Source: Hyphomicrobiales bacterium
Lineage (GTDB): Bacteria > Pseudomonadota > Alphaproteobacteria > Rhizobiales > Rhizobiaceae
Assembly: GCA_900473045.1 (NCBI GenBank)
Contig: UCKS01000055.1
Location: 1 to 41,530 of the forward strand
DNA length: 41,530 nucleotides
Direction of reading: 5' to 3'
Below are positions 1 to 8,794 of the stretch, in pieces. The stretch's first letter is position 1, and each line of letters begins with the position of its first letter. The position numbers and the translations under genes are program-made. The notes beneath the pieces were generated by a model. That model made no database searches. It saw nothing but the letters and a program-made list of their open reading frames with translations, and was not told the origin of the DNA.

Positions 1-458
1 CGTTCGCCGGACGATAACCACCGGACGCAAACGCGACCATCAGGATCGTCCGGTCACGCAGATCACGCAGGCTGTCGGTCGCGCAGGTCGCCAGCAGTTT
101 TGCCAGCACGTCACCGGTGACCGCCTTGCGCTCTTGCGAAGACGTTGTCTTGGCGCGGCTCGGATCGCCAGCCGAATGCCCATTTGAGGGCAGGGGAGGC
201 AAAGGCGCCATTCAGCCCGCGCCATTTGGTCAGCGTCGACCAGTTCGCCAGCCGCCGGCGCACCGTTGCGGGCGCGTGTGGGACGACGGATTTAAGGAAA
301 CCTTCGCTCCGGAGGTGTTCGTCGACGTCGGCCGGCATGCCATGATCAGGGTCGTGGTACCGCTTTTCCGGATCCCAGAGATGATGGGCGACGAATTTTA
401 GCAGCAGTGCTTCGGGCGCGGGCCAAGGCAGAGTGTGGCTTTTAGCTCCGAGTTTCAA
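1..458 (-). pseudogene. Tyrosine recombinase remnant, frameshifted, runs off left edge
   Basis: Three minus-strand reading frames join into one integrase-like protein. The first starts at a TTG at 458 and reads KLGAKSHTLPWPAPEALLLK and onward. A second frame takes over near 180 (GIRLAIRAAPRQRLRKSA). A third takes over near 122 (AVTGDVLAKLLATCATDSLR, then ILMVAFASGGYR) and leaves the window at base 1. The last piece is the helix before the first catalytic arginine of a phage-type integrase. Each frame change is explained by one missing base. An in-frame TGA lies upstream near 500, so the N-terminus is also uncertain. Two frame breaks in about 460 bases make a functional protein unlikely. Confidence 0.7.
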
Positions 459-535
459 TTGAAGTTCAAAGGTTGAAAAGCCGCTTGAAAGTTCTCACTT
501 AGCGCTTCAATCGCCAAGCCGTCGATGGCAACGCT

Positions 536-1216
536 TCAGACATCCCAGCTCTTCCCCGCCAGCCCGATTACGAGCGTCAGTGCGCCGGCAGCAACCGTGG
601 CGATGATGAATGTCATTACAAAGGCAGCAATCGCTTTCACGGCGCTTATCGACAAGTCCTGCTTGAACCAACGGACCTGCACCTGACCGTACCACAGGGT
701 CGCTGTTGCAATGATGGCAAGACCGATACTATCGCCGCGTTGATTGGGCATAAGCGGGAAGTCGAATCCGAGCCCCATGACGAAAGCGAAAGGGGCAGCG
801 ACATAGCACTGACTGTAAAACGGTGGACGCAACATGTTCCTGGAGATTTTTGCCGACTTCATCCGAAGGAGCATGACCGCCATGCTGAGCGGATAGATGC
901 CGTACACCACGCCTCGCGCGATCAGCAGATTGGTTCCGAACGTCAATATCTTCGGTAATTCCGCGGAATCTGAGATGGAAGGAAAGGCGGTTGAGAGCCC
1001 ATGCGAAATCAACAGAGTGATAAGAAGGAAGAGAGGCGGGCTCAACGTATCATCATATTGATCTTCGAGCCCGTCGCTCAGTTCTACGTCTGCATATCGC
1101 ATCATGTTCATAGGGCCGGTAAGCGAACGCCACATCGTCATGGGATAGAACACCAGCCAACTCACAAGCTCGTACAGCAGCTCTTCAAGGGACTTGAGTA
1201 CCTTCATGAAATCCAC
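536..1216 (-). CDS. Multi-spanning membrane protein of unknown function
   Basis: This encodes about 226 residues. I chose the GTG at 1216 because an AGGAG stands seven bases upstream of it; a longer reading to 1234 lacks such a site. Several hydrophobic segments are visible: one near residues 15-25, one around LSPPLFLLITLLISHG, one around TFGTNLLIARGVVYGIYPLS, one around CYVAAPFAFVMGLGF, and two at the C-terminus (AIIATATLWYGQ, AAFVMTFIIATVAAGALTL). An acidic stretch (DVELSDGLEDQYDDT) precedes the first long helix. It resembles the permease-like hypothetical proteins common in Rhizobiaceae. No catalytic or substrate-binding motif is visible. It stands alone between two recombinase genes on the same strand. 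Confidence 0.75.
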   Translation of the reverse strand: MDFMKVLKSLEELLYELVSWLVFYPMTMWRSLTGPMNMMRYADVELSDGLEDQYDDTLSPPLFLLITLLISHGLSTAFPSISDSAELPKILTFGTNLLIARGVVYGIYPLSMAVMLLRMKSAKISRNMLRPPFYSQCYVAAPFAFVMGLGFDFPLMPNQRGDSIGLAIIATATLWYGQVQVRWFKQDLSISAVKAIAAFVMTFIIATVAAGALTLVIGLAGKSWDV

Positions 1217-1391
1217 GGTGGCACTCCTGCGCAAAAGGTCGGGTCGATATCTACCTAACAGCGATCCTGAAACGCGTCACGCGGCTGGCCACATTACAGT
1301 AGCTTAGAATTGGCGTAGGGCGTCGACAACAACTTTACCATCGTTCGGGTAAATCTACAGACACGAAGACGTACGGAGAGGGGAGGAGTTA

Positions 1392-2534
1392 TCAGAGCCC
1401 AGATGCCTTGGTGAGGTTGACACGAAACCGGTCCCTTCGGCGTTGATATCTTCGGGTCATCTCGGCGGTCGCGTGGCCTAGCTGCTTCTGCACGTAGCGT
1501 TCGTCGACCTCGGCAGAGGAGGCGAGGCCAGCCCGCAGAGAGTGGCCGGAGAACTTGAACGCCCTTTCGATCTCGCTGAGGTCGCCACGAACGCCGGCTG
1601 CTATCGCAGACCGTTTCACCAGCCGCGCCACCTCTTTGTCGTTCAGCCGCTCCGAGCCAACAGCCTTCCCTTGCCCCGTGACGCGGCGAAAGAGGGGACC
1701 ATGAGCCAGCTTGGCGAACTTGATCCAGGTCTCAATCGCGGCGACTGGACACGTCGCGTCAGACGAGCCGCGACCCACCTCGACCTCTCGCCACCCAGTC
1801 TTGCCGCGCAGGGTGACGAGCATGCCCTTGTCGAGAATCTCAATCCAGCCGCGCCCGTCTTCCGTCTGGTCGCGACCGAGGTCCAAGCCGACGATTTCGG
1901 AGCGGCGCAGGCCGCCGGCAAAGCCGACCAGCAGCATCGCCCGGTCGCGCAAGCCGCGCAGGCTTCCCCTGTCCAGCGTCTCCAGCATGGCGATCAAATC
2001 TTCCGGCAAAATAGCTTCCTTCTGCCGGGGAGGGGACGCATGGGTGTTTCGAATGCCGGCCATTACAGTGGCGATAGCCCGGTCCTTACGATCAAGCGGC
2101 GTGCCGCGCTGAGCGCAGTTCCAGCTGATAGCCGACAGGCGCCGTTCGATGGTCGACACCGTGTTCGCCTTCTTGCCGCGCTCCACAGTGCCTGACGCGC
2201 AGGCGGTAATGTAGAGACCGACAACCTTTGGTTCCGGGGGGAGGGGCTCAACATTTTGGCGCCGGCACCAGGCCGAAAAATGTTTCCAGTCCGCAGCATA
2301 GGCGCGCCGCGTATTGCCGGAGCTTGCAGCTTCGATGTAGCCACGCGCCCGATCGGCGAGGTGTCCCAGATGCGCTGGCAGGCTGGCGCTCACCGTCGGC
2401 TGAACGGAAGGAAGATCGATGCTCTCGGCCGGAGACGTCGGCGCGGAAACACCCTCACCGGCGGGTGTGCGCTCAGACGGAGCAGAGGGCTCCTCGGCGT
2501 GATTTTTAGTGTTTTTCTCGATGATTTGGGTCAT
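1392..2534 (-). CDS. Tyrosine recombinase / site-specific integrase
   Basis: This is a 380-residue phage-integrase family protein. A low-complexity N-terminal tail (about residues 1-50) precedes a SAM-like core-binding domain (about 55-165) and the catalytic domain. Visible catalytic residues are R210 (GLRRSEIVGL), a candidate lysine near 245 (RGKTGW), H331 and R334 (HSLRAG), H354 (LGHAT) and the tyrosine nucleophile Y363 (RRYQRRRD). The set is complete, so it should be active. It would cut and rejoin DNA at a specific site and may mobilise or maintain the surrounding island or plasmid. The ATG at 2534 abuts a perfect 14-bp palindrome and has no separated ribosome site, so a later start is possible. 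It is distinct from the broken integrases at 1-458 and 16207-16700. Confidence 0.92.
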   Translation of the reverse strand: MTQIIEKNTKNHAEEPSAPSERTPAGEGVSAPTSPAESIDLPSVQPTVSASLPAHLGHLADRARGYIEAASSGNTRRAYAADWKHFSAWCRRQNVEPLPPEPKVVGLYITACASGTVERGKKANTVSTIERRLSAISWNCAQRGTPLDRKDRAIATVMAGIRNTHASPPRQKEAILPEDLIAMLETLDRGSLRGLRDRAMLLVGFAGGLRRSEIVGLDLGRDQTEDGRGWIEILDKGMLVTLRGKTGWREVEVGRGSSDATCPVAAIETWIKFAKLAHGPLFRRVTGQGKAVGSERLNDKEVARLVKRSAIAAGVRGDLSEIERAFKFSGHSLRAGLASSAEVDERYVQKQLGHATAEMTRRYQRRRDRFRVNLTKASGL

Positions 2535-2548
2535 TCTCTATATAGAGA
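2535..2548. promoter_or_regulatory. Perfect 14-bp palindrome at integrase start
   Basis: The sequence TCTCTATATAGAGA reads the same on both strands and directly abuts the predicted start codon of the minus-strand integrase. A dyad here could be an operator for autoregulation or part of a recombination site. Position is the only support for either role. Confidence 0.4.
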
Positions 2549-2728
2549 GCAAATCGTCCGATAAGGCAACATTATCGGTCGTTATGATAGGGTAACGGGA
2601 CGTGCGGTTTTGCGCAATATTCTCGGAATAAAATGCTCTTAACATTTGCGCTATGTTTCGTAGCGTCGCCCAAACGGGCAGCATCGATCGCGAAGATCTC
2701 GTCGCCCACCCTATCGGAATACGAGTTA

Positions 2729-2985
2729 TCAACAGCTGCGGGATCTTCCGATTCGGCGCAGCGTTTTACGCTCGCCAAAACCGTAAACGGTAACACCCGG
2801 CTCGCGGATCCGTGCGGCAAGGCGCGCGAAATCACTGTCACTAGACACAATGCAGAAGCCGGAAGAGCGACCGGTGTAAAGAAGATCCATCGCGTCGATG
2901 ATCATCGCGCCATTGGTGGCGTTCTTACCGGTCGTGTAGGCGATTGCTGCACCGGTAGAATGGAGTGGAAATTCGCCAGCCGATG
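2729..2985 (-). pseudogene. NYN/LabA-like (DUF88) nuclease-fold remnant
   Basis: The minus strand encodes AYTTGKNATNGAMIIDAMDL, then LLYTGRSSGFCIVSSDSDFA and RLAARIREPGVTVYGFGERK. This is the conserved second half of LabA-type NYN domain proteins, including the acidic SDSDF motif of the PIN-like fold. Upstream, the piece LPVQQ lies one frame away, and a single lost base near 2940 explains the break. Downstream, the family sequence stops after GERKT and the frame ends at 2729. Both ends are therefore lost and the gene is a fragment. Confidence 0.65.
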
Positions 2986-2994
2986 GTCTACGCG

Positions 2995-3126
2995 TTACAG
3001 GTCGATGTCTTTGAATGACTGCCGCTCCAACTTCTCAAGCAGGTTGGTCGGCAGCCTTGGCTCTAGTCTCGGCTTTCGGACGTAGGGCATGACTTTCGCG
3101 GGCTTGCGAGACATTTGCTCGGTCAT
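2995..3126 (-). CDS. Small basic ORF, 43 residues, unknown
   Basis: This small frame begins at an ATG (3126) preceded by GGAG at a six-base spacing. It reads MTEQMSRKPAKVMPYVRKPR, continues with a leucine-rich stretch (LPTNLLEKLERQ) and ends in FKDIDL. It is rich in lysine and arginine. No family is recognised. It lies just upstream of the NYN remnant and is divergent from the nuclease gene. The ribosome site is the main argument for translation; it may be the surviving N-terminus of a larger deleted gene. Confidence 0.35.
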   Translation of the reverse strand: MTEQMSRKPAKVMPYVRKPRLEPRLPTNLLEKLERQSFKDIDL

Positions 3127-3195
3127 TGCGATCTCCATTGATAGTTGTCAAGTATTGCGGTAGCCCTTGGCTATTGCACGTTGCAGGGAGCCGGA

Positions 3196-4017
3196 ATGCC
3201 AAGATCAAGTTACAGTTTGCGCTATTTGGCTCTCATCTTGTTCGCCGCAATGTTTCTTCCGACCGGCGCGAATGCGTGGAGCAGTCGCGGGCACAAGTAT
3301 GTCGCGGATGTCGCTGAGTCGCTACTAACTGAGACGACCCGAGTCGCCGTGCAAAAATTGCTCCACGCTCAAGGTAGGAAGCGGTTGAGCGACGTCGCAA
3401 CGTGGGCCGACCAAGTGCGCGCTCTAAAGATTCCCGGCCAGCCGTCACACGCGATTCGCATCCCCTGGGATGATACGTATGTTGCTAACAGGGATTGCCC
3501 GAGACGCGACTGTGCACTTGGGACTCTGCAAATATCCGCCGAGATTCTCAGCGACACCACGGTAAACGACGCGGCCCGCGCGATGGCGTTGAACTACGTT
3601 GTTCATTTAATAGGCGACATTCACCAGCCGCTACACGTAAGCACAAACCGAGCGTTCTCGGCTGTGGAATTCGGAGGGAAACGCTACTCCCTTCACAGAC
3701 TTTGGGACCGTGACATAGCAAATGTTGCCGTCACCAGACCAACATGTGACGGCAAACACTCGACAGAGACCGTATATAGTCCCGCTGATCTGCTGCGGTG
3801 GGTAAAAGAAGTCCACTTGATCGCGCACGACGTTTACACGAAGCTTGATGGATATCCCACGATAGACGGGGTGCCGGATCTACCCGCAGATTATGTCTTG
3901 GCGAACAGCGAGATAGCGTGCAACTTACTGAATACCGCCGGCGGGAGGCTGGCCTCCGTTTTGAACTACGCTCTCGATCCGCATGGAACGTTAGCGAAGA
4001 TTAGAAGCAGCGATTGA
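3196..4017 (+). CDS. Secreted S1/P1-type zinc nuclease
   Basis: The ATG at 3196 has a GGGAG five bases upstream and gives 273 residues. A signal peptide (hydrophobic LALILFAAMF) ends at ANA before W28, so the mature protein begins with the tryptophan required by S1/P1 nucleases. All expected zinc ligands are visible: W28, H33 (RGHKYVADVAE), D72 (TWADQVR), H85 (SHAIRIPWD), H137 and D141 and H147 (HLIGDIHQPLH), H167 and D171 (HRLWD). The spacing from W28 to H33 and D72 matches that of nuclease P1. The family degrades single-stranded DNA and RNA and can release 3'-phosphate. Export to the periplasm or outside is expected. It stands alone and the context does not explain its role. Confidence 0.9.
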   Translation: MPRSSYSLRYLALILFAAMFLPTGANAWSSRGHKYVADVAESLLTETTRVAVQKLLHAQGRKRLSDVATWADQVRALKIPGQPSHAIRIPWDDTYVANRDCPRRDCALGTLQISAEILSDTTVNDAARAMALNYVVHLIGDIHQPLHVSTNRAFSAVEFGGKRYSLHRLWDRDIANVAVTRPTCDGKHSTETVYSPADLLRWVKEVHLIAHDVYTKLDGYPTIDGVPDLPADYVLANSEIACNLLNTAGGRLASVLNYALDPHGTLAKIRSSD

Positions 4018-4072
4018 CACCAGCGCAATGCGCTGGAATTTTTGAAACGTGAAAATATGCGGTGGGAACCAC

Positions 4073-5278
4073 ATGCCAATTGAAGTGATTTCAGGACGTG
4101 ACGCATTTGCGTCGATCAACAAGTTCTCGCGCTGGCCGCATCCCGGCAAAGATGGTGATCGTTATCTGCCGCACCCTACGGTCAACCATAAGGCCGGGTT
4201 TGCCATTTCCCCCGAAGACAAGCTTTTCACCATCGGTTCGTGCTTTGCCCGTAACGTTGAGAGGGCGTTGGTTGCTCTCGGCCTGCCGGTTCTTTCCTCA
4301 ATTGTTGACGGGACAGAGCCAGGCGAGAACATCACCAACAAGTATACCACCAGCTCCATCGTCCATGACCTGCGAGTAGCCTTTGACGGCGCCGACCCTT
4401 ACGCGACGATCAATGACATCAACGAGAATTCGGCCATTAATCTGACGTTCGGCGGAATGGGGGCAAGCAAAGCGAATTCCCGTGCTGATATCGAAACCCA
4501 GACAGACCTCTATTACGAGACGCTGCGGCGTCTCAGGGAGACCGATGTCGTCGTTTTAACGCTCGGCTTGGTGGAGACCTGGTTTGATACAAAGTTCGGA
4601 ATTTACATCAATCTGGCCCCGCCGCCGCGCTTGGCAAAAGCAAACCCTGACCGCTTTCAGCTTCACGTACTGAGCTATGACGATATCCGGTCTGACGTGC
4701 TCGAAATCCTGTCAACCCTGCGCCGCGAATGCCGGCCGGGTGTTCGCTTCCTCGTCACCGTCTCCCCTGTTCCCCTCGCAGCCACCTTCCGCAATCAGGA
4801 CGTTCTTCAGGCCAACGCCTATTCGAAAGCCGTCCAGCGCGCCGCTATCGAGACGATCGTTCTCGAAAACGACGATGTCACCTATTTCCCGAGCTTCGAG
4901 ATGGTCACCCTATCGGCTCCAGAACACGCATGGGTCGATGACGATTACCGCCATGTCCGGCCAGATACGGTTGACCGGATCATGCGATTCGTTGTTTCGC
5001 AGTACGTGAGCCCCGATAGCCTCGCCCCTTCAAAGGCCGTGCTGTTCGAAATGACGAAGGCAAAACGTTGGTCCGACGTAGTGCAAACGGTTGAGGCATA
5101 TTGCGGCAAAATGGGGAAACAGGCCCAGGCGCAGCCACCGCATGTTCAGTGGTATTACGCGAAGGCACTCGCCGAAACCGGCAAAATTGCTGATGCTGTC
5201 CCGTTGCTGCGCAACGTAGTTGCTGCACTTTCGTGGCACGAGTCGGCGAAGGCGCTGCTGGCTAAACTGGGCGGTTAG
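4073..5278 (+). CDS. GSCFA-domain protein with C-terminal helical repeat
   Basis: This encodes 401 residues from the ATG at 4073 (MPIEVISGRDAF); an upstream in-frame GTG at 4049 is the alternative start. The family-defining motif IGSCFARNVE lies near residue 55. It is followed by the usual SGNH-like core (VVVLTLGLVETWFD, RFLVTVSPVPLAATF) and a late D-x-x-H-like stretch (DDDYRHVRPDTVDRI). The GSCFA family is related to SGNH esterases/acyltransferases and is often found in polysaccharide loci, so acyl addition or removal on a surface glycan is plausible. The last ~80 residues look like a TPR pair (WYYAKALAETGKIADAVPLL). It converges on the acyltransferase gene at 5411. Confidence 0.85.
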   Translation: MPIEVISGRDAFASINKFSRWPHPGKDGDRYLPHPTVNHKAGFAISPEDKLFTIGSCFARNVERALVALGLPVLSSIVDGTEPGENITNKYTTSSIVHDLRVAFDGADPYATINDINENSAINLTFGGMGASKANSRADIETQTDLYYETLRRLRETDVVVLTLGLVETWFDTKFGIYINLAPPPRLAKANPDRFQLHVLSYDDIRSDVLEILSTLRRECRPGVRFLVTVSPVPLAATFRNQDVLQANAYSKAVQRAAIETIVLENDDVTYFPSFEMVTLSAPEHAWVDDDYRHVRPDTVDRIMRFVVSQYVSPDSLAPSKAVLFEMTKAKRWSDVVQTVEAYCGKMGKQAQAQPPHVQWYYAKALAETGKIADAVPLLRNVVAALSWHESAKALLAKLGG

Positions 5279-5410
5279 TGTCCTGCACGGTGTGGCAGGG
5301 AGCATCTGCCGCACTTCTTGTCCCGGAGCGCGTACTAGGTCGACGAGCAACCCTGTTTTCCGCATTTTCCAACCGATGCTCTCCAAGAGCTGGAGGCGTC
5401 CAAGGGAGGT

Positions 5411-6049
5411 TTAATCGAGTTTCCATTTATCCGGGTTCAAAGACTTGTGCCAGACGACCCCTTGGCGAACGGCACGTGCCGGAACCCCTACGGCAATGCA
5501 CCCCGCCGCAATCTGGTTCAATACCACCGATCTTGCCCCGATTATTGAGCCGTCGCCTATGATGGAGCCCTTGTAGACGTACACATCCTCACCAAGCCAA
5601 ACGTGCTTGCCAATGCTGATGTCGGCGCTTTTGTTTATCCGCTGCCCTGTGGCAACGTCAACAATGGCATGGAGGTCGGAATTTCTCACGACGACATTCG
5701 AGAAAAGACAACCTTCGCCAATTTCGATTAGCCCACCTTCGCAAGCGCGGATGGTGGAATCCCGATTGATGTTGGTTCGCGTCCCAAGCCGGAGCGTCGA
5801 TCCTTCATCAGCGCGAAGAATGCCACGCACGGTGCATTTGCTGGCAATCTCAATCACGCCACCCCCGGCGAGGAATTGAATCGCTCCCCGGATAAGTAGG
5901 GTATCATTGCCTATCTCAAGGCGGCTCCCGCCACCCTCCCATTCAAGGGTGAATGCCTTCCCGCAGCCGGATACATCGCCCGAAAAGAAATTCCCATCAG
6001 CCACAAACTCGCTGATAGCCGCCGACAAGATTTTTTTCTTTCTTGGCAC
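5411..6049 (-). CDS. Left-handed beta-helix (hexapeptide) acyltransferase
   Basis: The 212-residue protein has repeating hexapeptide-like turns from about residue 45 onward (IEIASKCTVRGILRADEGST, IEIGEGCLFSNVVVRNSD) and the typical C-terminal coils (ISIGKHVWLGEDVYVYKGS, IGDGSIIGARSVVLNQIAAG, CIAVGVPARAVR). This is the LbH fold of CysE/WcaF-type O-acetyltransferases. The expected role is acetyl transfer from acetyl-CoA to a sugar of the surface polysaccharide. The start is a GTG at 6049 with GGAGAG six bases upstream. The gene follows the Stealth gene by 11 bases and is the last gene of a three-gene minus-strand unit. An A-rich run over codons 3-7 (RKKKI) is a possible slippage site. Confidence 0.88.
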   Translation of the reverse strand: MPRKKKILSAAISEFVADGNFFSGDVSGCGKAFTLEWEGGGSRLEIGNDTLLIRGAIQFLAGGGVIEIASKCTVRGILRADEGSTLRLGTRTNINRDSTIRACEGGLIEIGEGCLFSNVVVRNSDLHAIVDVATGQRINKSADISIGKHVWLGEDVYVYKGSIIGDGSIIGARSVVLNQIAAGCIAVGVPARAVRQGVVWHKSLNPDKWKLD

Positions 6050-6060
6050 GCTACTCTCTC

Positions 6061-7446
6061 CTACCGCTCGAACCGAGACTTGTTGGGGTACAGCTTTTTA
6101 AACATGAAATCCAACAGGCGTTTTTGTTCAGCCATGTCTAGCTCTTCATGGTACGTCACGTTGGCGCAGAAAAAGTGCGGCGGTTTCTTAGTAATCTCAT
6201 TAACTGCCGTCCGGAACCCGCTCTTCCCCGTGTCGAAATACCGATACATTGTAGAACCTGGCTTCCTCAGCACCCCCCGCCCTGTCGCCCACGCATAATA
6301 TGGGTAAAGCATCGATGGAATTGCCAGGTCCGATGTACTTCGGACCCTCGCCTTTCGTGTCGTCTCCACTTCATCTGAATAGACGTTGCAGATCTCTTCC
6401 ATCACGCTTTTGCGCAAGGGATGCGGCGTATGCATCATTTTCCTCGTTGGAATGAACCCGAAATCCCTTTTGAACAACGCTTGCATATTAAACCCGGCAA
6501 CATCTGTCGGAACTTGAAGTTCTGGCGGGATGGTCGTGTCGATAAACGAGGCTTGCGACAGGTAGATGAGAGAGCGGCCGCTTTCGTCGAAAAAATCGCT
6601 CGGGTTGACGGGCCTCCCGAGAAACACGTCATCGTTGAAGTAAACAAAAAACTCCGCAAGTCCCGGGATTCTGTGCAGGCACGCCTCGATGGCGTGTGAG
6701 TTAAAGACCGGCAAAACGCTCTGATCAGGGAATATATCCCGATGGTCAACCACCTTAACCTTGCTGCTGACCTTCAGCCAATCAGGCTTTTGCTCATCCG
6801 TTACGACGTATATATTTCTCACCCATGGCGCATATTTCTCAATGGAACGGATCGAGAATTTGAGTTCGTCTCGCGACAGGTAACGATAGGCGTTATCCCC
6901 GGAAGAGAATGACTTCCCGTCAGAGAATATTGCCTTTTTCACCATCCATCGCGGATCGCCTGAATCCACCCACGTGTAAACGATATCAATCTGGTTTGGA
7001 GCCCGAGCGGCATTCTCCTCGCGAAGCTTCAGTTCATCGCCTTCCGCCTGGAACGCCAACGACCGCTCTGTGAGAAACACCCCGTCCTTGAATGCGCCCC
7101 CTGGACTTTCCGGAGGCATTATCGCGCTGATCGGCGAATCCTTATAGCGCGTCATCCATCGGCCATCGGCCCTGACATCGCAGAACAAAATGGTGGAGCC
7201 CAGATCATCAAACCTGACCCCTGGCCCGGTGATGAACTCGTAGTCATCCATGCCGAGAACAATGGGATGACCGATCTTTCTCAGTGAGCTTAAGTTTTCT
7301 GGATGCTTTCGCTTGCAGTAATTCAGCACGCGCAAAACGTCGGAACGCTTGATCAGATAGAACCGGTCCCCCACCTCAACGGTTGCGGCGCAGTAGTTGA
7401 TTTCTGAGGAATTCAGAAATTCATCAATCGTTTTATTGCCCATCAT
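6061..7446 (-). CDS. Stealth-family sugar-phosphate transferase (capsule)
   Basis: This 461-residue protein carries the Stealth conserved regions in order. CR1 is DIVYTWVDSGDPRW (about residue 155). CR2 is around FSIRSIEKYAPWVRNIYVVT and FNDDVFLGRPVNPSDFF (about 200-285). CR3 has HTPHPLRKSVMEEI (about 340). A short C-terminal CR4 follows. Stealth proteins transfer hexose-1-phosphate from nucleotide sugars and so build phosphodiester-linked capsules. The first ~150 residues are a poorly conserved extension. The start overlaps the stop of the upstream TagB/F-like gene (ATGA type), which indicates translational coupling. The acyltransferase follows directly. Together the three genes suggest a phosphate-containing, acylated glycan. 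Confidence 0.92.
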   Translation of the reverse strand: MMGNKTIDEFLNSSEINYCAATVEVGDRFYLIKRSDVLRVLNYCKRKHPENLSSLRKIGHPIVLGMDDYEFITGPGVRFDDLGSTILFCDVRADGRWMTRYKDSPISAIMPPESPGGAFKDGVFLTERSLAFQAEGDELKLREENAARAPNQIDIVYTWVDSGDPRWMVKKAIFSDGKSFSSGDNAYRYLSRDELKFSIRSIEKYAPWVRNIYVVTDEQKPDWLKVSSKVKVVDHRDIFPDQSVLPVFNSHAIEACLHRIPGLAEFFVYFNDDVFLGRPVNPSDFFDESGRSLIYLSQASFIDTTIPPELQVPTDVAGFNMQALFKRDFGFIPTRKMMHTPHPLRKSVMEEICNVYSDEVETTRKARVRSTSDLAIPSMLYPYYAWATGRGVLRKPGSTMYRYFDTGKSGFRTAVNEITKKPPHFFCANVTYHEELDMAEQKRLLDFMFKKLYPNKSRFER

Positions 7447-8639
7447 CTTTGCAACACATAACGCTTGAAATTGCGATAAAAGAACTTCTCTACGCGCTTA
7501 TACGTAGACATCTTCTTTTTACTTTGTGCCCCGGTTGCGGCGATTGTAGCCGGACGCGCCCCCTTTGCAGCCGCTTTAGCGGCCGCCGCCTTTAGTTGCC
7601 GGTTTTCTTCAATGTATCGAATATAGGTTGCGCGCAGTTCCCGCTTTGCAGAAGGAGGCTGATACGCGCCGCTCATAAGATCAGCAACGACAGTGATAAT
7701 TTTGTCGGCGGAATTCCCCTCATGGGCGAATATCTGCCCGCGCAACCTCTCCCGAGGTTCTTTCCACGCATCCTTTTCTAGCGTGGCGCGCATGATGACG
7801 TCGTAGAAATCAGTACCAGATGCCACGACGGGTCCGATATCCTGGGCCCTTGCGATTTCGATAGATTCGGCGTCTGTCCGTAAGATCGTCTGGTGAACGT
7901 CCGGCTGCAACAACGCAATCGGCCGATTTAGATAGAGCGCGTCGAAGATGGCCCCGGAATAGTCCGAAACAACCACGTCGGCCCGAGCAATGTCCTTCAT
8001 CGCATTGGCATAGCCATCGATCAATTCAACGCGCGGGTCGCGTCGTAGATGCTCAATCAGGTCTTTGTCTTTAAACTCTGAAGCATGGTGCAGCTTCACG
8101 CGGATGTTGAGGTCAGCCGGCAAGGTCGGAAGCGCACCTACGAAATGCGAGAGCGATGAAAGATCGCCATATGTCGGCATGTAGAGAAGGCCACCGCCAC
8201 CGACTTCAAGGGATGAACAACCGTCGTAACGTGGATTCCCAACGATCTCGGATGTGCAAAACCCTGAAACTCTTTCGTGCGAATATTGCCCCTGCATCAT
8301 ATTGAGGTCGGCCGCGATGCGCCATGGTCCATACTGGTAGATTTCTTTCGCCATGCTGTATTGCAGCGCGACAACCTTCGAAACTTTGAACAATTTCAAG
8401 ACGTGGATGGGAGTCATGCAGAAGACGACATCTACCAGGCCGTCGAGAGCAAGGAGTTCGCTCGTGTCAAGGCGCACCACAGAGCCGTTCAACTGCGAAA
8501 TGAACTCATCGCTGAACGTAAACGGGGTGCTTATCCGTCCTTCCAGAACGAACACCGGTTCGGTCAACTTTTCAGCAATGGGGGCGTAGAATTGGTACTG
8601 AAACGGGTGAGAAATGATAAATCCTACGCGGATACTCAT
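7443..8639 (-). CDS. CDP-glycerol glycerophosphotransferase-like (TagB/TagF family)
   Basis: The start at 8639 (MSIRVGFIISHPFQYQFYAP) has AAAGGG seven bases upstream and gives 398 residues. The TagB/TagF (Glyphos_transf) signature is seen in LQYSMAKEIYQYGPWR, IVGNPRYD, LLYMPTYGDLSSL, VKLHHASE and the strong motif VVVSDYSGAIFDALYLNRPI. Members transfer polyol phosphate from a CDP-activated donor to a growing surface polymer at the inner face of the membrane. The C-terminus has an alanine- and lysine-rich linker and a basic tail (VEKFFYRNFKRYVLQR) that may bind membrane lipids. The same motifs occur in the N-terminal domain of the protein at 22285-25143. It is the first gene of the unit and overlaps the Stealth gene by four bases. 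Confidence 0.88.
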   Translation of the reverse strand: MSIRVGFIISHPFQYQFYAPIAEKLTEPVFVLEGRISTPFTFSDEFISQLNGSVVRLDTSELLALDGLVDVVFCMTPIHVLKLFKVSKVVALQYSMAKEIYQYGPWRIAADLNMMQGQYSHERVSGFCTSEIVGNPRYDGCSSLEVGGGGLLYMPTYGDLSSLSHFVGALPTLPADLNIRVKLHHASEFKDKDLIEHLRRDPRVELIDGYANAMKDIARADVVVSDYSGAIFDALYLNRPIALLQPDVHQTILRTDAESIEIARAQDIGPVVASGTDFYDVIMRATLEKDAWKEPRERLRGQIFAHEGNSADKIITVVADLMSGAYQPPSAKRELRATYIRYIEENRQLKAAAAKAAAKGARPATIAATGAQSKKKMSTYKRVEKFFYRNFKRYVLQR

Positions 8640-8794
8640 AGGTGCGCCCTTTGCCATAACTCGCCATTCGAACGATAGGCTTTCTATGGCAACCGCGTTG
8701 AGCCCGCAAGGGCTTACGTTCACCGTCAACAGTCAGCCAGTTGAACCCATCATCCCCTTCGAATGCCATCGCGACTTCCGGAACGTCGTTGCGG

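Noticed and set aside
1542..2195. 217-codon plus-strand frame opposite the integrase
   Set aside because: It is antisense to a complete tyrosine recombinase with all active-site residues.
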